Below, in pieces: positions 44,351 through 51,819 of a DNA stretch of 64,000 nucleotides. How positions within the stretch are numbered: position 1 is the stretch's first letter; each line of letters starts with the position of its first letter. This DNA comes from Erythrobacter cryptus DSM 12079 (GTDB lineage: Bacteria; Pseudomonadota; Alphaproteobacteria; Sphingomonadales; Sphingomonadaceae). The position numbers and the translations under genes are program-made. The DNA is taken from positions 97,621 through 161,620 of the forward strand of contig NZ_KE383967.1 of assembly GCF_000422985.1 (NCBI RefSeq), given 5' to 3'. The notes beneath the pieces were generated by a model. It worked only from the letters and a program-made list of their open reading frames with translations. It had not been told where the DNA came from and did not search any database.

Positions 44351-45451
44351 TCATTGCTGCGCGCCCAGCCCCGGCACCGCGGCAGGCTGCCAATCATCGC
44401 CGGCAAAGCGGATCGGCGGGGCGATGTGCGGCCCGCCCGCCGGGCCTTCGACCACCAGCCCGCGCGCGGCGATATGGGGCGCGGCCAGGGCCTCGCGGAA
44501 ATCGAGCACCGGGGCAAAGGCCACATCCTTGTCGGCAAACCAGGCCACCCATTCATCGCGGGTGCGCTGACGGAAGGTCTCGCGCAGGAAGGCGATCAGC
44601 ACCCCCTGCTCTCCCGCCGGGGCCTCGGCATGGGCGAGAAGATCAGGCCGGCCGAGCGCCTCGAGCAGGTTGCGCGCGAACTTCAATTCGCGCCCGCCCA
44701 GCACGATGTGGCGCCCATCGGCGGTTTCATAGACCTGGTAGAGCGCCGCCCCGCCAAGCGAGCGCTGGCTGGCCGAGCGCGGCGGCGCGCCCCCGGCAAG
44801 GGCGCTGCCGGCGATATGCGCGCACCACGGCAGCAGGCTGTCGAACATGGCGCAGTCGATATGGGTGCCCTCGCCGCTGCGTTCGCGCCCGATCAGCGCC
44901 ATCAGCACCGCCGCGAGCGCGGTGAGCCCGGCGGCCATGTCAGCACTCGGGGCGCCGGGCACCACCGGGGTGCCATCGGGCCCATCATTGACGCTGAGAA
45001 AGCCGGCCAGCGCCTGCACCGCCAGATCATGGGCGGGGTGATGGGCGAGCGCACCCTCCTGCCCGAAGGCCGAAATCGAGCAATAGATGATCCGCGGATT
45101 GATGGCGCGCGCCGCGGCGTAATCAAAGCCGAGGCGCGCCATCACCCCGGGGCGGAAGCCCTCCACCAGCACATCGGCCCGGGCGATGAGATCGGTGAGG
45201 GCGGCCTTGCCCGCCGCGCTCTTGAGATCGAGCACCAGGCTGCGCTTGCCGCGGTTGAGATTGGCAAACCACACCGAGAAGGGCGCGCCCCCGTAATCGG
45301 CAAAGGGCGCCTGATCGCGCGCCGGATCGCCCGCCGGCGGCTCGATCTTGATCACCTCGGCGCCCTGATCGGCCATCATCACCGTCATCATCGGACCGGG
45401 GAGGAACTGGGTGAGGTCGATCACCGTGATTCCGGAGAGCTTGCCCATCAT
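44351..45451 (-). CDS. Family III CoA-transferase with catalytic Asp
   Basis: 366 residues of the CaiB/Frc/racemase family. GKLSGITVIDLTQFLPGP and GAEVIKIEPPAGDPAR open the protein, with NRGKRSLVLDLKS following. The nucleophile Asp204 lies in CAMFDSLL, so the covalent CoA-transfer mechanism is possible. It moves CoA between carboxylic acids such as succinyl-CoA and the pathway acid. It starts 12 bases after a second, Asp-less CoA-transferase gene, and the two may form a heteromer as in BbsE/BbsF. It converges on the GntR gene with eight bases between the stops. Confidence 0.9.
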   Translation of the reverse strand: MMGKLSGITVIDLTQFLPGPMMTVMMADQGAEVIKIEPPAGDPARDQAPFADYGGAPFSVWFANLNRGKRSLVLDLKSAAGKAALTDLIARADVLVEGFRPGVMARLGFDYAAARAINPRIIYCSISAFGQEGALAHHPAHDLAVQALAGFLSVNDGPDGTPVVPGAPSADMAAGLTALAAVLMALIGRERSGEGTHIDCAMFDSLLPWCAHIAGSALAGGAPPRSASQRSLGGAALYQVYETADGRHIVLGGRELKFARNLLEALGRPDLLAHAEAPAGEQGVLIAFLRETFRQRTRDEWVAWFADKDVAFAPVLDFREALAAPHIAARGLVVEGPAGGPHIAPPIRFAGDDWQPAAVPGLGAQQ

Positions 45452-45463
45452 CTCACCCCCGGT

Positions 45464-46681
45464 TCAGATCACGCCGGCGCGGCGCAGCTCGGCGATCTCG
45501 CCTGCGCCATAGCCCAGCTCGGCCAGGATCGCCTCGCTGTCGGCCCCGAGCAGCGGCGCGGCGCGGTTGGGCGGGCGGCGGCCATTGAACTTGAGCGGGC
45601 TGGCCAGCACCTTGAGATGGGGATTGTCGGGGTGGGCGACCTCGTCCTTCATCCCGATCACATCGAGCCAGGGATTGTCGAGCGCGCCGGCAAGGGTGTG
45701 CACCGGCGCCACCGGGACATGGCCGGCCAGAAGCTCCTGCCAATGGGCCATGGGCTGCTTCTCGAACACCTCATCGAGCAGACGGGTAAGCTCGGCCCGG
45801 TGGGCCAGGCGATCGGCATTGGTGGCAAAGCGCGGATCGTGCTTGAGATTATCGAGGCCCAGGCGATCGATGAGGATGTCCCAGAACTTGGGCAATTGGC
45901 ACATCACGAACATCCAGCCATCGGCGGCCTTGAACATCTGGCTGGGGGTAGCGGTGGGATGGGCGCTGCGCGGCGTGCGCCGGGTTTCATCGCCGTGGTT
46001 CATGTACCACAGCGCCGGATAGCTGGTCTGGTGCAGCGCAGCCGAGAGCAGATCGGTATCGACATCGCCGCCCTCGCCCGAGCGCTGGGCCCTGATCAGC
46101 GCGCCGAGCAGACCGATGCAGAAGATCGTGCCGGTGATGAAATCGACCATCGAGAGGCCCATGCGCTGCGGCTCGCCCTCGGGATCGCCGGTAAGCTGGC
46201 AATAGCCGGCCTCGGCCTGCATCAGATAGTCATAGCCCGGCCAGCGCGCGCGGGCATTGTCGCGCCCATAGGCCGAAAGATGCGCGCACACGATCGCGGG
46301 GTTGAAGGGCTTGAGCGCGGCATAATCCAGCCCGAGCCGCGCGGGCAGATCGCCGCGCAGGTTGTTGGCCACCGCGTGGCAGGTGGGCACCAGCCGGTGG
46401 AGCACCTCGCGGCCCGCTTCGCTGCCAAGATCGAGCGTGAGCGAGCGCTTGTTGAGGTTGAAGGCCTGGAAATAGGTGCTCTCGCCCGGGCGCAGGAAAT
46501 GCGGGCCTACCGCGCGCGCCGTGTCCCCGCCGCCGCGCCGCTGCCCATCGGGGCCGGGGGCGCCGGGCGGCTCGATCTTGATCACCTCGGCCCCCATCTG
46601 CGCGAGGAACATGGTGCCATAGGGCCCGGCGCCATATTGCTCGGCGCTGATGATGCGAAAGCCGGAGAGCGGAAGGTTCAT
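45464..46681 (-). CDS. Family III CoA-transferase homologue lacking the catalytic Asp
   Basis: 405 residues. SGFRIISAEQYGAGPYGTMFLAQMGAEVIKIEPP and NLNKRSLTLDLGS are the usual N-terminal motifs. The nucleophile segment reads VDTDLLSAALHQ: Ser213 takes the place of the conserved Asp (compare VDVSLFDVALHQ in related proteins). The protein is therefore probably a non-catalytic partner of the neighbouring transferase. It could also use another residue; Asp208 and Asp210 are close. It lies between an acyl-CoA dehydrogenase gene (30 bases upstream) and the Asp-containing transferase (12 bases downstream). Confidence 0.88.
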   Translation of the reverse strand: MNLPLSGFRIISAEQYGAGPYGTMFLAQMGAEVIKIEPPGAPGPDGQRRGGGDTARAVGPHFLRPGESTYFQAFNLNKRSLTLDLGSEAGREVLHRLVPTCHAVANNLRGDLPARLGLDYAALKPFNPAIVCAHLSAYGRDNARARWPGYDYLMQAEAGYCQLTGDPEGEPQRMGLSMVDFITGTIFCIGLLGALIRAQRSGEGGDVDTDLLSAALHQTSYPALWYMNHGDETRRTPRSAHPTATPSQMFKAADGWMFVMCQLPKFWDILIDRLGLDNLKHDPRFATNADRLAHRAELTRLLDEVFEKQPMAHWQELLAGHVPVAPVHTLAGALDNPWLDVIGMKDEVAHPDNPHLKVLASPLKFNGRRPPNRAAPLLGADSEAILAELGYGAGEIAELRRAGVI

Positions 46682-46711
46682 GCGCGGCCTGCCTCAATGC
46701 CCGTGGCGGGT

Positions 46712-47899
46712 TCAGATACGGTTTTCGGCAAGATGCTGCTTGGCGATGATGATGCGCTGCATCTCGTTGGTGCCCTCGCCGATGCACATCAGCAGGCTGT
46801 CGCGGTAATAGCGCTCGATGTCATATTCCTTGGAATAGGAATAGCCGCCGAAGATGCGCATCGCCTCCTGGCTGTTCTCGACCGCGGCTTCGGAAGCGAA
46901 ATACTTGGCCATGCCCGCTTCCTTGTCGCAGCGCTCGCCGCGGTCATAGGCCTCCGAGGCATCGAGGGTGAGCAGCCGCGCCGCGCGCGCGCGGGTGACC
47001 ATTTCGCCAAGCTTCAACTGGATCGCCTGGTGCTGGGCGATGGGCTTGCCCATGGTCTCGCGCATCTGGGCATATTCGGTGGCCAGCCGCAAGGCGCCCT
47101 CGGCCAGGCCCACCCCGCGCGCGGCGACATTGATGCGCCCGAGTTCCAGCCCGCCGGTGGCCTGGAAGAAGCCCTGGCCTTCAACCCCGCCGATCAACTG
47201 GTCAGCCGGAACACGATAATCCTCCATGATGAGTTCGGCCGAATCGATCGCCTTGTAGCCGAGCTTGTCGAACTTCTTGCCGGTGGTCAGCCCCTCGCGC
47301 TTGTCGGCGATGAACAGGCTCATGCCCTTGTAGCGCGGCTCGGCCGCCGGATCGGTCTTGGCCAGAAGCGCAAAGCACTGGCCGTGAAGCGCGTTGGAAA
47401 TCCAGGTCTTGGTGCCATTGAGGATATAATCGCCATTGGCGTCCTTGCGCGCCACGGTGCGGATCGCCTGGAGATCGGTGCCGGCATTGGGCTCGGTAAG
47501 CGCAAGCCCGCCGCGAATCTCGCCGGTGGCAAACTTGGGCAGCCACTTGGCCTTCTGCTGCGGCGTGCCGAAACGTTCGACCGCGGCGGCCATGATGAGG
47601 TGCGAGTTGAAGATCCCGGTGATCGCCATCCAATAGCTGGAAATGCGCATCACGATCTTGGCATAGGTGGTCGCCGGCAGGCCCAGCCCGCCATATTCCT
47701 GCCCGATGGTGGCCCCGAACAGGCCCATCTCGGCCATCTGTTCGACCAGCTTTTCCGGCCAGATGTCGTTGTGATCATGGTATTTGATCACCGGGATGAC
47801 ATCGCGCTCGAGCCAGCGGTCGATCGTCTCCATGAAGGCGCGTTCCTCATCGGGATCGATCGTGCGCAGCGGGGCTTCAAGGGTGGCGGCGGTGGCCAT
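46712..47899 (-). CDS. Acyl-CoA dehydrogenase with canonical catalytic Glu
   Basis: 395 residues starting MATAATLEAPLRTIDPDEER. GLALTEPNAGTDLQAIR is the substrate/FAD motif, and IGEGTNEMQRIIIAKQHL near the C-terminus carries the catalytic Glu375. This is the homotetrameric, short/medium-chain arrangement, unlike the pair at 30-33 kb. The ATG at 47899 with GAGGAG upstream is preferred over an open extension. It lies 50 bases after the MaoC gene, in the same direction. An acyl-CoA dehydrogenase is also present in the itaconate cluster of Pseudomonas aeruginosa. Confidence 0.92.
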   Translation of the reverse strand: MATAATLEAPLRTIDPDEERAFMETIDRWLERDVIPVIKYHDHNDIWPEKLVEQMAEMGLFGATIGQEYGGLGLPATTYAKIVMRISSYWMAITGIFNSHLIMAAAVERFGTPQQKAKWLPKFATGEIRGGLALTEPNAGTDLQAIRTVARKDANGDYILNGTKTWISNALHGQCFALLAKTDPAAEPRYKGMSLFIADKREGLTTGKKFDKLGYKAIDSAELIMEDYRVPADQLIGGVEGQGFFQATGGLELGRINVAARGVGLAEGALRLATEYAQMRETMGKPIAQHQAIQLKLGEMVTRARAARLLTLDASEAYDRGERCDKEAGMAKYFASEAAVENSQEAMRIFGGYSYSKEYDIERYYRDSLLMCIGEGTNEMQRIIIAKQHLAENRI

Positions 47900-47949
47900 G
47901 GCGGGGCTCCTCGGATCGGTTGGCGGGGGATGGCTCGGGGCGGTGCAGC

Positions 47950-48459
47950 TCAATCGTCAAGATTGCCATAGCCGCGCTTCCACACCAGCACCGAGCGCTT
48001 GTAATGGCTGACGATCTCGCCGTGCTGGTTCTTGGCGATGGTCTTGAAGGTGACGATGCCCTGGCCCTCGCGGCTCTTGCTCTCGCGCTTTTCCAGCACC
48101 TCGCTTTCGCAATAGAGCGTGTCGCCGACGAACAGCGGCTTGACCATGCGCACCTCGTCCCAGCCGAGATTGGCGATCGCCTTGGCGCTGGTGTCCGAAA
48201 CGCTCATCCCGGTCATCAGCGCGATGGTGAGCGGGGAGACCACCAGCGGCTTGCCGAACTCGGTCTTCTTGGCGAGCTCGTAGTCGAAATGCGCCGGATG
48301 GGTGTTCATGGTGAGCAGCGTGAACCAGACATTGTCGGCATCGGTGATGGTGCGCCCGGGGCGGTGCTCATAGACATGGCCGACGACGAAATCGTCGAAA
48401 TAGCGCCCTTGCGTCTCGCGGAAACGGCCGGGGGCAACCTCGATGCAACCATCACGCAT
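47950..48459 (-). CDS. MaoC-type acyl-CoA hydratase (itaconyl/mesaconyl-CoA hydratase-like)
   Basis: A 169-residue hotdog-fold hydratase. GRYFDDFVVGHVYEHRPGRT and ADNVWFTLLTMNTHPAHFDYELAKKT carry the Asp and His of the hydratase-2 active site. PLVVSPLTIALMTGMSVSDTS, ANLGWDEV and GDTLYCESEVLEKRES are typical of the MaoC proteins found beside CitE-like lyases. It would hydrate an unsaturated branched acyl-CoA to the 3-hydroxyacyl-CoA. ATG 48459 with GGAG upstream is chosen; a TTG two codons earlier is weaker. It overlaps the end of the CitE-like gene by eight bases. Confidence 0.9.
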   Translation of the reverse strand: MRDGCIEVAPGRFRETQGRYFDDFVVGHVYEHRPGRTITDADNVWFTLLTMNTHPAHFDYELAKKTEFGKPLVVSPLTIALMTGMSVSDTSAKAIANLGWDEVRMVKPLFVGDTLYCESEVLEKRESKSREGQGIVTFKTIAKNQHGEIVSHYKRSVLVWKRGYGNLDD

Positions 48460-49276
48460 TGGCAAGCTCCTGATGACGCGCGATCAGCGCGCGGTAATGT
48501 TTGATGAGCGGGGCCTCAAGCATCCGGCCCCGGAAGCGGATCGCCTGCTCGCCGCCCTCGGCATAGGCGGCGAGCGCGGCGCGGGCCTCCTCCAGCTCCG
48601 CTGCCGAAGGGGCAAAGGCGGCGCGGATCGCCGGCACCTGGGCCGGATGGATCGCCGCCTTGGCCGCAAAGCCGAGCGCACGGGCGCGCGCCGCCTCCTC
48701 GGCAAGGCCGGCTTCGTCCTCGAGCCGGATGAAGGGCACGTCGATCGCGGGCTTGCCCGCCTCGGCGCAGGCCAGCACCAGTTGCTGGCGCGCCGCCAGC
48801 AGCGGCTCCCAGGCGAGCGCGACCTTCAGCGCGCCGGCAAAATCCCCGCCGCCGAACATCACCGCCGCGGTGCGCGGATGGCGCGCGATCGCGAGCGCCC
48901 GGCGCAGGCCCCTGGGGGTCTCGATCAGCGGCACCAGCGCCGGGCAGCGCGGCCCCAGCGCCCCGGCGATCACGTCAAGCTCGGCCGCGCTCTCGACCAT
49001 CGGCACCAGCAGCACCTCAGGCATGGCAGAACTCTCGATCAGGGCGGCAAGGTCGGCGATCCCGGCGGCGGTCGCGACCCCGTTGATCCGCACCGCCCAG
49101 CCCGGCTCGCCCTTGGCGATCTCGGCAAGCGCGGCGGTGCGGGCCGGCCCCTTGTCTTGCGCGGCAACCGCATCCTCAAGGTCGATCACGGTCAGGTCAG
49201 CCCCGCCTGCCTTGGCCTTGGCAAAGCGATCGGGCCGCGATCCCGGCACGAACAGCAGGCTGCAAGCAGTAAGCAT
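48452..49276 (-). CDS. CitE-like (HpcH/HpaI superfamily) acyl-CoA lyase
   Basis: A 274-residue TIM-barrel lyase. SLLFVPGSRPDRFAKA opens the domain. DLTVIDLEDAV, VRINGV, ALVPLIETPRGL and AVMFGGGDFAGAL supply the acidic metal ligands and CoA site, and KAAIHPAQV closes it. Family members cleave malyl-, citramalyl- or related CoA esters to acetyl-CoA plus a 2-oxoacid. With the MaoC gene overlapping, the order hydratase-lyase suits a citramalyl-CoA-type cleavage. ATG 49276 with GAGGAT upstream is chosen. Two palindromic operators lie 60-115 bases upstream, shared with the divergent DUF1838 gene. Confidence 0.9.
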   Translation of the reverse strand: MLTACSLLFVPGSRPDRFAKAKAGGADLTVIDLEDAVAAQDKGPARTAALAEIAKGEPGWAVRINGVATAAGIADLAALIESSAMPEVLLVPMVESAAELDVIAGALGPRCPALVPLIETPRGLRRALAIARHPRTAAVMFGGGDFAGALKVALAWEPLLAARQQLVLACAEAGKPAIDVPFIRLEDEAGLAEEAARARALGFAAKAAIHPAQVPAIRAAFAPSAAELEEARAALAAYAEGGEQAIRFRGRMLEAPLIKHYRALIARHQELANA

Positions 49277-49338
49277 GGCGATCCTCGAATGGCCCCCTTG
49301 GCGCTGCCGTGCTGCAGCACCCAAATCAGGACTTCACA

Positions 49339-49354
49339 ATTTGTCCGGACAAAT
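49339..49354. promoter_or_regulatory. Island-regulon operator copy (site B1), perfect 16-bp palindrome
   Basis: ATTTGTCCGGACAAAT is a perfect palindrome between the divergent CitE-like and DUF1838 genes. It is the best copy of the island motif and defines the consensus used here. Confidence 0.78.
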
Positions 49355-49365
49355 CTAAAGTCAAG

Positions 49366-49391
49366 GGACAAATTTGCAATTTGTCCGGACA
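49366..49391. promoter_or_regulatory. Island-regulon operator copy (site B2) with an overlapping inverted repeat
   Basis: TGTCCGGACA (49382-49391) is the second copy in this spacer, 40 bp from B1 centre to centre. Its left half also pairs with GGACAAATT (49366-49374), giving GGACAAATT-TGC-AATTTGTCC, a perfect 9-bp inverted repeat. Two dimers or a loop could form between B1 and B2. Confidence 0.68.
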
Positions 49392-49435
49392 TCTGGGCGG
49401 CAAGCTTGCCCGAGCAGATCCATCAAGGAGGGAGA

Positions 49436-50338
49436 ATGACCATGAAATTCCTGCACTCGCTGCTGCTCGGCGCCAGCCTTGCCGCGGGCGCGCTGGCCGC
49501 TCCGGCGGCGGCGCAGATGCTCGATCCGGCCAAGCCCGAAGATGCGCTGCAGATCATGAAGCGCGTGCAATGCGGCATCTCCGAAGACAAGCCCGCGGTG
49601 TTCCACTGGTCGGGCAATATCTATGGCCGCAGCCCGGGCCAGCCCGACAAGCTGCTGTTCAAGGGCGAGGGCATGAACATCCGCCGCTGCGTCGAGGTCA
49701 ATGATCCCGAGCGCGGCAAGGGCTGGCGTCTGGTCAGCCGCGAGGTGATGCTGATGCTCGATCCGGTCACCGGCGAGGTGCTGCGGCAATGGACCAACCC
49801 CTATACCGGCCAGACGGTGGAGGTGATGCACATCCACAATGACCCGGTCAACGGGCGACCCAACTTCGCCCGCAATGCCGATGGCTCGCCCTATCGCATC
49901 GCCGCGCTGCGCGAGGCCGGCCCCTGGGTGTTCATGCCCTTCGAGGCGCCGCTGTTCTATCCCAACCCGCTCCAGGGCGCCTATCAGAACTATGTCGGGG
50001 GCACCTATCACGCGATGGAGATCTTTGATTTCGCCGCGCTCAAGAGCGAGCTTTACAATCCTAAGACGCCCACGGCCTATCCGATGGTGAGCTGGGTGCG
50101 GGTGTCGCAATGGGCGCCGTGGATGGAGATGGGCGACCGGCCCGGGCAGATGGTGTTCAACGCCATGGGCCGCAAGCTGCCCGGCGGGTTCGAGGAGCTG
50201 CCCGAGGTGCTCAAGCGCGAGATCCGCGCCAATTACCCGATCTACGAGGATGCGCCGCCCAAGGACGACATGCGCCCCAACGAGACCACCTGGAGCAAGT
50301 TCAAGACCCTGATGGAAGCGCGCAAGGCGCAGCAATAG
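49436..50338 (+). CDS. Exported DUF1838-like protein
   Basis: 300 residues with a signal peptide (ALAAPAAAQ). The mature part matches what I recall of DUF1838: GNIYGRSPGQPDKLLFKGEGMN, WTNPYTGQTVEVMHIHNDPVN, and YPMVSWVRVSQWAPWMEMGDR. The function is unknown; relatives are periplasmic and often lie in catabolic clusters of sphingomonads. ATG 49436 has AGGAGG four bases upstream; ATG 49442 with GGGAG is about as likely. A flavin amine oxidase gene follows after two bases, which suggests a joint periplasmic function. The promoter region carries two island operators. Confidence 0.8.
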   Translation: MTMKFLHSLLLGASLAAGALAAPAAAQMLDPAKPEDALQIMKRVQCGISEDKPAVFHWSGNIYGRSPGQPDKLLFKGEGMNIRRCVEVNDPERGKGWRLVSREVMLMLDPVTGEVLRQWTNPYTGQTVEVMHIHNDPVNGRPNFARNADGSPYRIAALREAGPWVFMPFEAPLFYPNPLQGAYQNYVGGTYHAMEIFDFAALKSELYNPKTPTAYPMVSWVRVSQWAPWMEMGDRPGQMVFNAMGRKLPGGFEELPEVLKREIRANYPIYEDAPPKDDMRPNETTWSKFKTLMEARKAQQ

Positions 50339-50340
50339 CA

Positions 50341-51750
50341 ATGCCTGTGCTTTCGCGGCGCGGGGTGATTGCCGGGGGCGCGGCGGCGCTCGCTGCCGCC
50401 CTGGCCCCGCGCCGGGCCTGGGGGCGCACCCAGTATGACGTGGTGGTGATCGGCGCCGGGCTGGCCGGCCTGCACGCCGCCCATCTGCTTGAACAGGCGG
50501 GCCTTGCGGTGCGGGTGATCGAGGCCGCACAGCGGATCGGCGGGCGGCTCCACACGCTCGATCACCTGCCCGGCCGGCCTGAGGCGGGCGGCATCCAGAT
50601 CGGACAGAACTATCGCCTGCTGCGCGCCATCGCCGCGCGGCTGGGCGTGGCGCTCGATGAAAGCCCCGGCGCCGGGGTGGGCGCGGCCGGCTCGCCCACG
50701 GCGCTGCTCCACATCAACGGCACCAGCCTTGCGCCCGAGGACTGGGCCAGCGCGCCTGCCAACCGCCTGAGCGGGGCGGAACGTGCCGTGCCGCCCTTTG
50801 CCCTTGCCGGCTTCTATGGCCGCGCCCTGCCCGCGCTCGCCAGCCCGGCAGACTGGCAGACCGCCCCGGCGGAAGCCGACATCAGCTATGACGAGGCGCT
50901 GCGCCGGGCCGGGGCCAGCGCCGAGGCGCGGCGGCTGATCGATGCCAATTTCAACGGCAACAGCCTTGCCGGCATGTCCGCGCTCTCCCCCGCGCGCGCG
51001 GTGGCGCTGCGCCAGGCCGGGCCAGGCCCGACGCTGATCGTGCGCGGCGGCTCGCAGCGCCTGCCCGAGGCGATGGCGCGCGCGCTCAGGGGCGAGGTGC
51101 GGCTCGGCCAGAAGGTGCGGGCGATCCGCGCGGACGAGGCCGGGGCCGAGGTGATCACCGATCGCGGCTCCATCGCGGCGCGCCACGTGCTGTGCACCAT
51201 CCCCTTTGCCGCGCTGCGCGAGGTGCCAATCGCGGCCGAGCTGCCGCCCGAACTTGCCGGGATGATCGCCGCACTGCCCTATACCCGCGCCAGCTTTGCC
51301 TATATCGCCGCGCGCCGCCCCTTCTGGCGCGAGGACGGCGCGCCCGAGACGATCTGGAGCGATCACCCGCTGATCGGGCGGATCTTCGTGCTGGGCGATG
51401 ATCCGCCGATGCTCAAACTGTGGACCTTCGGCGCCGGGGCCGATGCGCTCGAGCGCATGGGCGAGGCCCGCGTGCGCGCGGTGCTGGTGCCGCTGATCGA
51501 GGCGATCCGCCCCGCGGCGCGCGGCCAGATCACCAGCATCAGGCTGTTTTCCTGGCAGAGCAATCCGCTCGCCCGCGGCATCTATCACCACATCGGCACC
51601 GGCCAGGCGGCAGAGCTTTCCGCGGCCATCGCCTGGAAGGGAACGCGCCTCCACTTTGCCGGCGAGCACCTGGGGCCGGTGTCCCAGGGCATGGAAGGCG
51701 CGCTCGAGAGCGCCGAGGCGGCGGCCCTTTCGATTCTCGCGCGCGCCTGA
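50341..51750 (+). CDS. Tat-exported flavin amine oxidase family protein
   Basis: A 469-residue FAD oxidoreductase. The N-terminus LSRRGVIAGGAAALAAALA carries a twin-arginine motif and hydrophobic stretch, so the folded flavoprotein is probably exported. VVVIGAGLAGLHAAHLLEQAG is the dinucleotide fold with RIGGRLHTLD after it, and the C-terminal HFAGEHLGPVSQGMEGALESAE is the second FAD contact of the monoamine-oxidase family. It might oxidise an amine or a C-C bond next to a hydroxyl; the substrate is unknown. The ATG lies two bases after the DUF1838-like gene, so they share an mRNA. Confidence 0.88.
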   Translation: MPVLSRRGVIAGGAAALAAALAPRRAWGRTQYDVVVIGAGLAGLHAAHLLEQAGLAVRVIEAAQRIGGRLHTLDHLPGRPEAGGIQIGQNYRLLRAIAARLGVALDESPGAGVGAAGSPTALLHINGTSLAPEDWASAPANRLSGAERAVPPFALAGFYGRALPALASPADWQTAPAEADISYDEALRRAGASAEARRLIDANFNGNSLAGMSALSPARAVALRQAGPGPTLIVRGGSQRLPEAMARALRGEVRLGQKVRAIRADEAGAEVITDRGSIAARHVLCTIPFAALREVPIAAELPPELAGMIAALPYTRASFAYIAARRPFWREDGAPETIWSDHPLIGRIFVLGDDPPMLKLWTFGAGADALERMGEARVRAVLVPLIEAIRPAARGQITSIRLFSWQSNPLARGIYHHIGTGQAAELSAAIAWKGTRLHFAGEHLGPVSQGMEGALESAEAAALSILARA

Positions 51751-51762
51751 GCAAGACGCAAC

Positions 51763-51796
51763 AAGGGGCGGGAAAGCGCCTGCCTTCCCGCCCCTT
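51763..51796. terminator. Strong bidirectional terminator-like hairpin
   Basis: AAGGGGCGGGAA and TTCCCGCCCCTT form a perfect 12-bp stem with a 10-base loop. The hairpin lies between the convergent amine oxidase (ends 51750) and TonB receptor (ends 51820) genes and could serve both. Confidence 0.75.
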
Positions 51797-51819
51797 CCCC
51801 TGGGGAGCGCTGTGCGTGA

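Noticed and set aside
44354..47971. A plus-strand open frame of over 1200 codons opposite the CoA-transferase and dehydrogenase genes
   Set aside because: It lies in codon register opposite well-conserved minus-strand genes, has no domain, and is a product of high-GC codon bias.
49436..50338. DUF1329 assignment for the exported protein
   Set aside because: DUF1329 proteins are longer (about 450 residues) and have different motifs; the length and the NPYTGQTVEVMH segment fit DUF1838 better.
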